A stretch of 14,457 nucleotides of DNA from DASZCR01 sp964246705 (lineage in GTDB: Bacteria > Acidobacteriota > Blastocatellia > Pyrinomonadales > Pyrinomonadaceae): the NCBI GenBank assembly GCA_964246705.1, contig CAXTRQ010000153.1:1-14457 (forward strand). The letters are read 5' to 3'. A program made the translations under genes and the position numbers. The notes beneath the pieces were generated by a model. The model did no database searches and was not told the DNA's origin. It worked only from the letters and a program-made list of their open reading frames with translations. This document shows positions 1 to 6,661 of the stretch, piece after piece. Position 1 is the stretch's first letter; each line of letters starts with the position of its first letter.

Positions 1-115
1 CCGGATGGTCGAAGTTGTCGGGCGAGAGCGTACAGTTTTCAAATTCGCGCACCAGCTTTTCGACTTCGAGAAAGTTGCGGTACGGATGAGGGCGTTCCTC
101 TGTGGTTGAGTTCAT
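1..115 (-). CDS. Unrecognised protein, N-terminal 38 residues only (runs off left edge)
   Basis: An open frame starts at an ATG (113-115, read on the minus strand) and continues through the left edge. A good ribosome binding site, GAGAGGA, lies about 8 nt upstream, which supports this start. The visible residues begin MNSTTEERPHPYRNFLEVEK and contain a segment reading EFENCTLSPDNFDHP. From memory, an 'FExCTL...(F/W)xHxxH' pattern opens a small family of uncharacterised bacterial proteins in which the next residues include a second His. The window ends before that could be checked, so no function is assigned. There is no signal peptide. The gene is divergent from tsaD, and its upstream leader holds three hairpins (listed separately), which suggests that its transcription is controlled after initiation. 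Confidence 0.6.
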   Translation of the reverse strand, partial: MNSTTEERPHPYRNFLEVEKLVREFENCTLSPDNFDHP

Positions 116-150
116 CTGTGTCCTCTCTTCAAGTTTACGAAATCCGCGTA

Positions 151-189
151 AAGAAAAACAGCCCGCGCGCTTTTCACCAGCGCACGGGC
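151..189 (-). terminator. Intrinsic-terminator-like hairpin in leader of left-edge gene
   Basis: Arms 161-170 and 180-189 pair at 9 of 10 positions around a 9-nt loop. On the minus strand the hairpin is followed directly by TGTTTTTCTTT (reverse of 151-160 and beyond). It sits only about 45 nt upstream of the minus-strand ATG, so it lies inside the leader of that gene and not after a gene. That position suits an attenuator. It could instead be an insulator stopping antisense transcription from the tsaD side. Confidence 0.55.
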
Positions 190-198
190 AGCAACAAC

Positions 199-216
199 GC
201 CGTCACGCTCGACGGC
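199..216 (-). other. Small hairpin between two terminator-like hairpins
   Basis: Arms GCCGTC (199-204) and GACGGC (211-216) form a perfect 6-bp stem with a 6-nt loop. It lies between the two terminator-like hairpins of the same leader. Its loop and flanks could take part in alternative pairing, but no specific competing structure was worked out. Confidence 0.35.
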
Positions 217-259
217 AAAAGAAAAAGTTCGCGGGGCGCGTCTGTTGCGCCCCGCGAAC
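217..259 (-). terminator. Perfect 13-bp GC-rich hairpin followed by T-rich tract (minus strand)
   Basis: GTTCGCGGGGCGC (227-239) pairs perfectly with 247-259 around a 7-nt loop. On the minus strand it is followed by CTTTTTCTTTT (217-226 region), a textbook intrinsic terminator. On the plus strand it is followed after four bases by five Ts (265-269), so it may work in both directions. No minus-strand gene lies upstream of it before tsaD begins, so the minus-direction use is unexplained unless transcription starts at the TATAAA at 267-272. Confidence 0.6.
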
Positions 260-266
260 CGAGGTT

Positions 267-275
267 TTTATAGCA
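267..275 (-). promoter_or_regulatory. Possible extended -10 promoter for left-edge gene
   Basis: Read on the minus strand, 275-267 is TGCTATAAA, an extended -10 (TGN-TATAAA). No convincing -35 lies 17 nt upstream. Transcription would begin near 260, so the first RNA structure formed would be the 13-bp hairpin at 227-259. The match is short and may be chance. Confidence 0.3.
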
Positions 276-351
276 TAATTTTTGAAAGAGGGCGAGAAAT
301 TCTTTCGAGCGCAGGCGGGAGCGTCGAATGAACATTTGGCGGGCGTCGCTT

Positions 352-381
352 TTGTGGAGATTAGTTGGCGGCTGGTACAAT
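352..381 (+). promoter_or_regulatory. Candidate promoter for tsaD
   Basis: TACAAT (376-381) is preceded directly by TGG (373-375), an extended -10. A weak -35, TTGTGG (352-357), sits 18 nt further upstream. The start would be near 388, leaving a leader of about 48 nt before the tsaD ATG. The inference rests on motif match only. Confidence 0.4.
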
Positions 382-435
382 TAAAGGCAAGATTATTAAC
401 AGACACCTATCGGTCGAAAAGGCGCAACAGAAATT

Positions 436-1512
436 ATGCTGGTGCTTGGGATTGAGAGTTCCTGCGATGAGACGGCGGCGGCCATTGTGCGCGACGGGCG
501 CGAGATGGTTTCCTCAATTATTTCTTCGCAGATCGAGACGCACAAAAGATTCGGCGGCGTCGTGCCCGAACTCGCTTCGCGCGAGCATCTCGACCAGATT
601 GTTCCGGTCGTTGAAGAAGCTTTCGCGCGCGCAGGTCTCGCCAAGAGCGCGATTGACGGCATCGCTGTGACGGCTGGGCCGGGGCTGGTCGGCTCGCTTC
701 TCGTCGGACTCTCGTATGCGAAGGCCATGGCCTATGCACTGGATAAACCGCTGGTCGGCGTTAATCACATCGAGGGGCACATCTATTCGGTCGTCTTTGA
801 AAATCCGCCGATTGAATATCCGGCCTTCGCGTTGATCGTGTCAGGCGGGCATACGAATCTCTTTCTCGTGCCGGAGGCGGGCAAGTATAAAGTGCTGGCG
901 CGGACGCGCGATGATGCGGCGGGCGCGGCGTTTGATAAGGTCGCCAAGATGCTCGGCCTCGGCTATCCGGGCGGCCCGGTGATTGAGAAACTGGCGCGCG
1001 AAGGCAATCCACGCGCGGTGAAGTTCAGTATTCCGCGCATGGGCGACGGTCGCCCTGACTTCAGCTTTAGCGGATTGAAGACCGCCGTCTCGAAACACGT
1101 CCGCGAGACGGGGCTTCAACCCGTTGCTTCCGGCGGCGAAGTCTCACAGGCAATCAAAGATTTGGCCGCGAGTTTTCAGAACGTCGTCGTTCGCTCGCTC
1201 GTCAGCACAACGGAGCGACTGGCGGAAGAGTATCGCCCGCGCAACTGGATTGTCGGCGGCGGTGTGGCCTGCAACGGTGCGCTCCGCGCGGCGGCGAGCG
1301 AGGCTGCCGCCCGCTTGAACGTCCCCGTCTATTTCCCTTCGCGGCATCTCTCGACAGACAACGCGGCGATGATTGCCGCCGCCGGAACCGTCAAGCTTCT
1401 GGCAGGCGAGCGCGCCGGTGTTGACCTCAACGCCGATGTCTCTCTGCGTCTACAAAATCTGGATGTCGAAGACGATACCCTCAACAGAGGCCGCGTGCGA
1501 TACAGACTCTAA
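436..1512 (+). CDS. tsaD: tRNA N6-adenosine threonylcarbamoyltransferase TsaD
   Basis: This is the 358-residue catalytic subunit that, with TsaB and TsaE, moves the threonylcarbamoyl group from TC-AMP to A37 of ANN-decoding tRNAs (t6A). It is cytoplasmic and near-universal. The N-terminus MLVLGIESSCDETAAA is the family opening. The metal-binding HxxxH is NHIEGH (His111, His115), followed by SGGHT at 136-140, PGGP near 178-181, GGGVACNGALR at 274-284, and the last metal ligand Asp308 in STDNAAM. Length fits the family (about 340). The start at 436 is set by this conserved N-terminus; no clear Shine-Dalgarno sequence precedes it. It stands alone, divergent from the left-edge gene and convergent with the secreted protein at 1715-2074. 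One oddity is that GGGVACN has Cys where Ala is common. Identification is secure. Confidence 0.97.
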   Translation: MLVLGIESSCDETAAAIVRDGREMVSSIISSQIETHKRFGGVVPELASREHLDQIVPVVEEAFARAGLAKSAIDGIAVTAGPGLVGSLLVGLSYAKAMAYALDKPLVGVNHIEGHIYSVVFENPPIEYPAFALIVSGGHTNLFLVPEAGKYKVLARTRDDAAGAAFDKVAKMLGLGYPGGPVIEKLAREGNPRAVKFSIPRMGDGRPDFSFSGLKTAVSKHVRETGLQPVASGGEVSQAIKDLAASFQNVVVRSLVSTTERLAEEYRPRNWIVGGGVACNGALRAAASEAAARLNVPVYFPSRHLSTDNAAMIAAAGTVKLLAGERAGVDLNADVSLRLQNLDVEDDTLNRGRVRYRL

Positions 1513-1593
1513 TCTAAGTATGAAGGCGGAAGGATGAAGGATGAAGATAAAGAGCTTGTTGCTCATCTCCATCCTTCCGCCTTCATATTTAGA
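1513..1593. repeat. Intergenic palindrome with heptamer-periodic arms (GAAGGAT type)
   Basis: The left arm 1513-1536 and right arm 1570-1593 pair over 24 positions. The only exception is 1518/1588, which is a G-U wobble in plus-strand RNA. The arms are tandem degenerate heptamers: GAAGGCG/GAAGGAT/GAAGGAT/GAAGATA on the left, with the complementary CATCTCC/ATCCTTC/CGCCTTC on the right. It begins at the base after the tsaD stop codon. It may act as a 3' structure for tsaD, but lacks a T-tract. It shares architecture, though not sequence, with the elements at 3552, 10181 and 11624. Confidence 0.8.
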
Positions 1594-1594
1594 T

Positions 1595-1640
1595 CGAAAG
1601 CCGCTCTGCTTCAAGGGCGAGGGAAGCAGAACGGCTTTCG
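1595..1640. terminator. Hairpin between convergent tsaD and secreted-protein gene
   Basis: Arms 1595-1612 and 1623-1640 pair at 17 of 18 positions around a 10-nt loop. The single exception (1604/1631) would be a G-U wobble in minus-strand RNA. It lies immediately beside the heptamer palindrome, between two convergent genes. That is a natural place for a shared transcription end, although neither side has a strong T-run. Confidence 0.5.
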
Positions 1641-1714
1641 TGTTGCCGGTGAACAGGGGACGCTCAAAAAGCCATCTGGTGTTGACCGGCAAATCTGTTT
1701 GAGAGCGCGCAAGC

Positions 1715-2074
1715 TTAGGGTCTGGCCTTAGCGACCTGACTGTTGGACTGTGCGGCGATGACAATATTTTTGGCGAACTTGAGCGGGTTCTGCTCGTCGA
1801 GTTCGACTGTCACGATGTCGCCCTCGCGCACGTCTTTCAGTGAGATCAGCTTACCCTCGATTTTCACTTTCGTATCGGCGCTGTCAATCGCAATCACGTG
1901 TTCGACGCCGGTGCGCGCCAACACGGAAATGTGCATGTCGTTGACTTCCGTAACCTTCGCACCCACAAAGCGCGCATCCGTGTCTTCGTCGCTGCCGCTG
2001 GCGGCGAGCGCATTGGTTGAAAAAACTGCTAACAGAATTGCTGCAAATAAGGCTGCGAAGTTTCGTCGTCTCAT
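1715..2074 (-). CDS. Small secreted beta-rich protein, function unknown
   Basis: The protein has 119 residues. It opens with a clear signal peptide: MRRR, then a hydrophobic stretch (about 6-19), then NALA-A with cleavage likely after residue 24 or 25. The mature part, about 95 residues, reads as alternating beta strands (GAKVTEVN...HISVLART...HVIAID...TKVKIEG) followed by SLKDVREGDIVTVEL. This 'set a threshold, then GD-V-V-V' pattern is seen in small OB-like or DUF5666-like secreted domains, but I cannot assign a family firmly. The start is supported by AAAGGGGAT about 10 nt upstream. There are no cysteines, so it is neither a lipoprotein nor a disulphide protein. It is probably transcribed alone, because the dnaJ terminator lies upstream. 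It ends convergent to tsaD. Confidence 0.75.
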   Translation of the reverse strand: MRRRNFAALFAAILLAVFSTNALAASGSDEDTDARFVGAKVTEVNDMHISVLARTGVEHVIAIDSADTKVKIEGKLISLKDVREGDIVTVELDEQNPLKFAKNIVIAAQSNSQVAKARP

Positions 2075-2290
2075 CTTCTAAATCCCCTTTTGCTGAATGC
2101 GAAGGTCAAAAGCGCGTGTGACAGCAGTTCGTCCTGCCCGGAATCAATGGCAAGCGTTATGCCGCGAGCCGGACGTTGGGACGGCGCGAGGGGTTTGTTG
2201 CTATATTTCAGGGATAAAGGCGAATTCGACGAATTTGCGGGCGCGCTGGTGTGCACCGTGCTATGCGGCTTTCGTATGATGAGAGGACGT

Positions 2291-2306
2291 TTTGTATTAA
2301 TACAAA
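2291..2306. promoter_or_regulatory. 16-bp perfect palindrome, possible operator
   Basis: TTTGTATTAATACAAA is its own reverse complement. It is AT-rich within a GC-rich region. It lies just past the dnaJ terminator and about 220 bp upstream of the minus-strand secreted-protein gene, so it could be a dimeric repressor site for that gene. No regulator gene is adjacent. Confidence 0.35.
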
Positions 2307-2309
2307 GTA

Positions 2310-2348
2310 CTGAAAAATTAGAAAGGCCGCCCTGAAAAAGAGCGGCCT
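2310..2348 (-). terminator. Intrinsic terminator of the hrcA-grpE-dnaK-dnaJ operon
   Basis: AGGCCGC (2324-2330) and GCGGCCT (2342-2348) form a perfect 7-bp stem with an 11-nt loop. On the minus strand the stem is followed by TTTCTAATTTTT. It lies 62 nt after the dnaJ stop codon in the correct orientation. Confidence 0.8.
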
Positions 2349-2410
2349 CGGTGAGTGTTAAGCTTAGTTGCTGAATGGCGTTGGCGAATCGGGTTTGCGA
2401 AGGGCAAGAT

Positions 2411-3544
2411 TCAGCCGAAGATGTCGCGCACCTTATCTATCAAGCCCTTGTCTTCGAGGTCTTTGTCTTCGATGTCGGAGAGTTGTTCGAGGAGGCGACG
2501 CTGCTCGCGCGAAAGCGAGGTGGGCGTCACCACGCTGACCGCGATGAAGAGGTCGCCGCGCCCGCGCCCGCCGAGGACGGGCATCCCGTGGCCCTTCAAG
2601 CGAAAGACTGTGCCGGTCTGCGTGCCCGCAGGAATCTCCAAGGGCTGCTGGCCTTCGAGCGTCTCGACCGTAATCTCTGCGCCGAGCGCGGCCTGCGCGA
2701 ACGTGACGGGAACGGAAGCATAGAGATTACTTCCCTGCCGCTCGAACTGCTTGTGCTCTTTAACGTGAATGACAACATAGAGGTCGCCCGCAGGGCCGCC
2801 CGCCGTGCCGGACTCTCCCTCTCCGGCGATGCGTAGGCGCGAGCCTGTCTCGACGCCCGCAGGGATTTTCACCTCCATGTTCCTCTCGCGCTCGACGCGC
2901 CCCGCGCCATGACAATTCTCGCAGGGGGTTTTAATCATGCGCCCGGTGCCGCGACAAGTGCCGCACGTACGCGCGACCGAGAAGAAGCCCTGTTGATAAC
3001 GCACCTGTCCCGCGCCGCTACAGGTCGGACAGGTTTCGGGCTGCGTGCCTGCCGCCGCGCCCGTCCCCGTGCATATTTCGCACGTCTCAAGGCGCGGAAT
3101 ACGCAGTTGGGCGGTCATGCCCTTCGACGCGTCTTCGAGAGACATCTCAAGGTCGTAGCGCAAATCTGCCCCGCGTTGCGCCGCCGAGCGACGAGCGCCG
3201 CCACCACCTGCCGCACGCCCTGCACCGCCGAACATATCGCTGAAACCGAAAAGGTCGCCGAGAATGTCCTCGATGCCGCCGAAGCCTTGCGCGCCCCACC
3301 CGGCGGCTCCCGCGCTGCTCGAAACTCCCGCATGACCGAACCTGTCGTAACGACCGCGCTGTTCGGCGTCAGAGAGAACCGTATAGGCTTCGGCGGCCTC
3401 TTTGAACTTATCTTCGGCTTCGGCGTCGCCCGGATTTTTGTCTGGATGATAACGCACCGCGAGACGGCGATACGCGCTCTTAATTTCCTGATCGGTGGCG
3501 CTACGATTAACGCCCAGTATTTCGTAATAGTCCCGTTTACTCAT
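2411..3544 (-). CDS. dnaJ: Chaperone DnaJ (Hsp40)
   Basis: This 377-residue co-chaperone delivers substrates to DnaK and stimulates its ATPase. The J domain (about 1-70) opens MSKRDYYEILGV and has the essential HPD at 33-35. It is followed by a Gly/Ala-rich linker (about 71-125). The zinc-binding module has all four CxxCxGxG repeats: CEICTGTG (155-162), CPTCSGAG (172-179), CGTCRGTG (194-201) and CENCHGAG (208-215). The C-terminal substrate-binding domains and the family motif GDLY/GDLF (253-256, 330-333) are intact, so this is a full type I DnaJ. I chose the ATG at 3544 because upstream in-frame codons, including a TTG at 3565, fall inside the heptamer repeat. No clear Shine-Dalgarno sequence is seen. 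It is the last gene of the operon, 110 bp after dnaK. Confidence 0.96.
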   Translation of the reverse strand: MSKRDYYEILGVNRSATDQEIKSAYRRLAVRYHPDKNPGDAEAEDKFKEAAEAYTVLSDAEQRGRYDRFGHAGVSSSAGAAGWGAQGFGGIEDILGDLFGFSDMFGGAGRAAGGGGARRSAAQRGADLRYDLEMSLEDASKGMTAQLRIPRLETCEICTGTGAAAGTQPETCPTCSGAGQVRYQQGFFSVARTCGTCRGTGRMIKTPCENCHGAGRVERERNMEVKIPAGVETGSRLRIAGEGESGTAGGPAGDLYVVIHVKEHKQFERQGSNLYASVPVTFAQAALGAEITVETLEGQQPLEIPAGTQTGTVFRLKGHGMPVLGGRGRGDLFIAVSVVTPTSLSREQRRLLEQLSDIEDKDLEDKGLIDKVRDIFG

Positions 3545-3551
3545 AAGGTCT

Positions 3552-3650
3552 AGTTTAAAGTTCAAAGTTCAAAGTTTAAAGTTCAAAGCTCAAAAGTTGA
3601 ATTTCATCTCCCGTTCCCAACTTCTGAGCTTTGAACTTTAAACTTTGAAC
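3552..3650. repeat. Intergenic palindrome with heptamer-periodic arms (AGTTCAA type), dnaK-dnaJ gap
   Basis: Arms 3567-3599 and 3618-3650 pair at 32 of 33 positions around an 18-nt loop; the exception is a G-U wobble in minus-strand RNA. From 3552 the sequence is tandem heptamers: AGTTTAA/AGTTCAA/AGTTCAA/AGTTTAA/AGTTCAA/AGCTCAA. The right arm repeats the complement with the same period. It fills nearly the whole gap from the dnaK stop (3655) to the dnaJ start (3544). In the operon transcript it would form a stable hairpin without a T-tract, so RNA processing or differential stability is likelier than termination. Confidence 0.85.
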
Positions 3651-3654
3651 TCGA

Positions 3655-5563
3655 TCACAGTCTGCTATTCGGCTCCTCGGTTTCTGACACTGCATTATCG
3701 CTCGCGCCGCTGCCCGTCGTCGCATTTGCAGGGTTCAGCATCGCCATCGTGAGTTGCGAAGCGAGATGCTCGACGGATTCATGCGCACGGCGAATCTGTT
3801 CCGAATCTTCTGATTTGGCGGCCTCTTCGCCTTCAATCAATGTTAGTTGCCCCATCTGGCGTTCGTCGGTCGGGAGCGCGCCGCCAAATTCCCTAAAGGC
3901 GCGCTGCGTGTTGCGCACAAGACTTTCGAGCCGCGTGCGCAGAGCGATCACTTCTTTGATGCGCCGATCCGTCTCGACGGCGCTCGACGCTTCGGCAATC
4001 AGGCGTTCAATCTCGTCCGCCGACAGGCCAGATGCCGGTGTGACCTGCATCTGTTGCTGGCGTCCGCTCGTCTTGTCTTGCGCCGAGACGGAGAGAATGC
4101 CATTGGCATCCACTTCAAAAGTAACCTCAAACAGCGGCGCGCCGCCCCGCCCAGCCCGGCGGGCGACGCGTTGAACAAAGCCGAGCGGCCGGGATGCCGA
4201 CGAGTTCAAACTTGCCGAGCGAACGGTTTCCCTGCGCCACCTCGCGCTCGCCTTGCAGCACGTGAATCTCGACCGAGGATTGATTGTCCACGACGGTCGT
4301 AAAAATTTGGCTCTGGCGCAGAGGAATCGTCGCGTTGCGTTCGATGATTTTGGTAAAGAGTCCGCCGCGCGTCTCAAGGCCGAGGCTCAATGGCAGCACG
4401 TCGAGCAGCACGATGTCTTTAACATCGCCTGTCAGCACGCCGCCCTGTATCGCTGCGCCCATGGCGACGACTTCGTCGGGATTAATCTCCGCCGAAGGCT
4501 CGCGTCCGAAGATGTCCTGCACCGTGCGCAAAATAATCGGCGAGCGAGTTTGCCCGCCGACCAGCAGCACTTTATCAATATCCGCCGGTTGCAATTTGGC
4601 ATCCCAGAGAGCTTTCTGGCATGGCTCAATCGTCTGCTCGACCAGTTCGCCGACCAGTTCTTCAAACTTGTCGCGCGTCAGAACCTTGCTGAAATGCTTC
4701 GGGCCGGAGGCGTCCGCCGCGATAAACGGCAGGTTGATGTTCGTCTCCTGTAGCGAAGAGAGTTCACACTTGGCGCGCTCGGCGGCCTCTTTCAAGCGTT
4801 GCAGCGCGAGGCGGTCTTGACGCAAATCAATGCTGGTTTCTTCTCGAAACTGCTCGACCATCCAACCGATGATGCGCTCATCGAAATCCTCGCCACCGAG
4901 GAAGGTGTTGCCTGAAGTCGAGAGGACTTCAAAAACTCCGTCGTTGATTTCCAGAATCGAAATGTCGAACGTGCCTCCGCCGAGATCATAGACGGCGATG
5001 CGCTCGGCTTCCTCTCGACCGAGGCCATAAGCCAGCGCGGCGGCGGTCGGCTCGTTGATGATGCGCTCGATTTTCAGTCCGGCGATCTTGCCCGCGTCTT
5101 TCGTCGCCTGTCGCTGCGTGTCGTCGAAATAGGCGGGCACGGTGACGATGGCTTCCGTGACGGCTTCGCCGAGGAAATCTTCGGCGGCGGCTTTCAAACG
5201 CTGGAGAACGATGCCGGAAATCTCCTGCGGGCTATAGACGCGGTTCTGGACGCTGATCCGCGCGTCGCCGTTTGGCGAGTCAACAATTTCAAAGGGCGCA
5301 GTTTCGCGCGCGCGTTTAACTTCCAGCGCTTCAAATTTGCGCCCGATGAGCCGCTTGACCGCATAGATTGTATTGGCGGCGTTGGTCACGGCCTGTCGCT
5401 TGGCGATCTGTCCCACGAGACGCTCGCCCTTGTCCGTAAAACCGACAACGGTGGGAGTCGTGCGTCCGCCCTCTTTATTCGGGACGATCTGCACCGCGCC
5501 GCCTTCGAGCACGGCGACACAGCAATTTGTAGTTCCTAAATCTATTCCGACGACTTTGCCCAT
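3655..5563 (-). CDS. dnaK: Chaperone DnaK (Hsp70), reading frame broken near 4127-4195
   Basis: Hsp70 ATPase/foldase, about 635 residues in two frames. The first frame (5563 to about 4190) holds the nucleotide-binding domain: MGKVVGIDLGTTNCCVAVLEGG, VPAYFDDTQRQATKDAG, EPTAAALAYG, DLGGGTFDIS, LLVGGQTRSP. The linker DIVLLDVLPLSLG and the first part of the substrate domain, up to KFELVGIP (about residue 458), are also here. The second frame (stop at 3655) resumes at RGGAPLFEVTFEVDANGILSVSA and continues through the helical lid. Between GIP and PLFEV there are 52 nt where the usual family spacing (GIPPAPRGVP) needs about 18. That amounts to roughly 11 extra codons plus one base, in a GC-rich hairpin stretch. 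As dnaK is normally essential and everything else is intact, a sequencing or assembly error is the likeliest cause. Third gene of the operon; its promoter lies upstream of hrcA. Confidence 0.93.
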
Positions 5564-5636
5564 ATATGGCTACTCAGAATAATGCGAGGCTAAGGAACGA
5601 AGCTGGGGGCGCAGGGACAATCTGACTCTCCCCTTA

Positions 5637-6572
5637 CTATTTTGCGACTTTGACCATCGCCGGACGCAAAAGCTTATCACCCAGACGATAGCCGCGAACC
5701 AACTCTGTCGTGACCGTATCCGCCGCGAAGCGCGCAGATTCTTCCGTCGCCACCGCTTCGTGAATGTGCGGATCGAAAGGCTGACCGACGGTCGCTAAAG
5801 TTTCGACGCCGAGCGTTTCCAGCACGCCGTCCAACTGCTTGCGGATTAATTCGACGCCGTGCAAAAAGTGGCGAAACTCTTCCGACTCGGTCGCCTCAAC
5901 AAATGCTTCCGTCTCAAGCGCGCGGCGCAGATTATCAACCACAGGGAAGAGATTGCTGACCACGTCGGCGACGACGCGGTTGTAAGTCTCCTGACGCTCA
6001 CGCTCGATTCTTTTGCGATAGTTCTCGAAATCGGCCTGACGCCGCGCGACCCGATCAATTAAATCCTGCCGCTCTTCCGTGAACTTTTGAAGTTCACCCT
6101 CGACCCTCTTCAATTCGGCGCGTGTCGCAATCAATTCGGCGAGCACGGGGCCGGAGGCGGTATCGGCCTTGCGCGGCGCGTCCGGCGTCTCCGCGCCTTC
6201 AGACGCGCTGCCTCTGTCGGCAGCGCCCTTCTCATTTTGTCCCCGGTTGTTTTCCGAATGCGACTGATTCGTATCCTGTTCCTCGCGTCTCTCAGGCATC
6301 TCCGAATGCGTGGGGCTGCCCGCCGTGTCGGCGTCGTCCGCCCGCTCACGTCCCTCCGCGCCCTCCTGCTCTTCGCCGCGATCAATGCGCCGCTGCATCT
6401 CGGTCGCATCTTCGTAGATGGAGGCGCGACCGAGTTCGTCCGGCGTCAGTTCGCCGCCGCTCTTGTCGGCGTCGCTCTTGCCCGTGTGTTCCTCATCCTG
6501 TTTCCGGTTCGTTTCTTCGTCAATGAAGCGAATCGGAATCCGACTAGGCGTGTGCCTGTTCTTGTTTATCAT
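5637..6572 (-). CDS. grpE: Nucleotide exchange factor GrpE with long acidic N-terminus
   Basis: GrpE releases ADP from DnaK and acts as a dimer in the cytoplasm. From the chosen ATG (6570-6572) it has 311 residues, against about 190-200 for the family. The extra length is an N-terminal region (about 1-140) rich in Glu, Asp, Gln, Asn, Ser and Arg, which looks disordered. The GrpE core follows: long coiled coil (about 142-200) with RVARRQADFENYRKRIERER, then DNLRRALE (213-220), HGVELIRKQL (238-247), FDPHIHEAV (266-274) and GYRLGDKLLRPAMVKVAK at the end. An earlier in-frame TTG at 6665 touches the hrcA stop. The basic stretch it would add does not look like GrpE, so I prefer the ATG, leaving an 89-nt gap after hrcA. 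No strong Shine-Dalgarno sequence is seen. Second gene of the operon. Confidence 0.93.
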   Translation of the reverse strand: MINKNRHTPSRIPIRFIDEETNRKQDEEHTGKSDADKSGGELTPDELGRASIYEDATEMQRRIDRGEEQEGAEGRERADDADTAGSPTHSEMPERREEQDTNQSHSENNRGQNEKGAADRGSASEGAETPDAPRKADTASGPVLAELIATRAELKRVEGELQKFTEERQDLIDRVARRQADFENYRKRIERERQETYNRVVADVVSNLFPVVDNLRRALETEAFVEATESEEFRHFLHGVELIRKQLDGVLETLGVETLATVGQPFDPHIHEAVATEESARFAADTVTTELVRGYRLGDKLLRPAMVKVAK

Positions 6573-6661
6573 GTTGGTTCGACCCTGTTGTTCGATTTGA
6601 CAGTAGCCGGAGAGGCTCGACCGGCGTCCCTTCAACGCCAGCCGCCTCACGCTTTTCAACT

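Larger units (their letters stand above)
2075..2410. other. 336-bp spacer between dnaJ and the secreted-protein gene
   Basis: No convincing gene is present. Short frames on both strands (for example 2090-2335 plus) have no family-like sequence or ribosome binding site. The spacer holds the dnaJ terminator (2310-2348), a 16-bp perfect palindrome (2291-2306), and the ribosome binding site of the secreted protein near 2084-2092. The promoter of that gene must lie here but could not be pinned down. Confidence 0.6.

Noticed and set aside
174..406. Short minus-strand frames before tsaD, possible leader peptide
   Set aside because: They run through the hairpins, overlap each other and lack a ribosome binding site. 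A leader peptide controlling attenuation cannot be excluded but has no positive support.
2090..2335. Plus-strand 81-residue frame after the secreted-protein gene
   Set aside because: There is no recognisable sequence and no ribosome binding site, and its end falls in the dnaJ terminator.
3552..3650. CRISPR-like array
   Set aside because: Units are only 7 nt with no spacers and face each other as an inverted repeat. No cas genes are nearby.
3655..4377. C-terminal dnaK frame as a separate gene
   Set aside because: Its first 65 or so residues are out-of-frame translation of the dnaK body. Only the part from RGGAPLFEV on is real Hsp70, so it belongs to dnaK.
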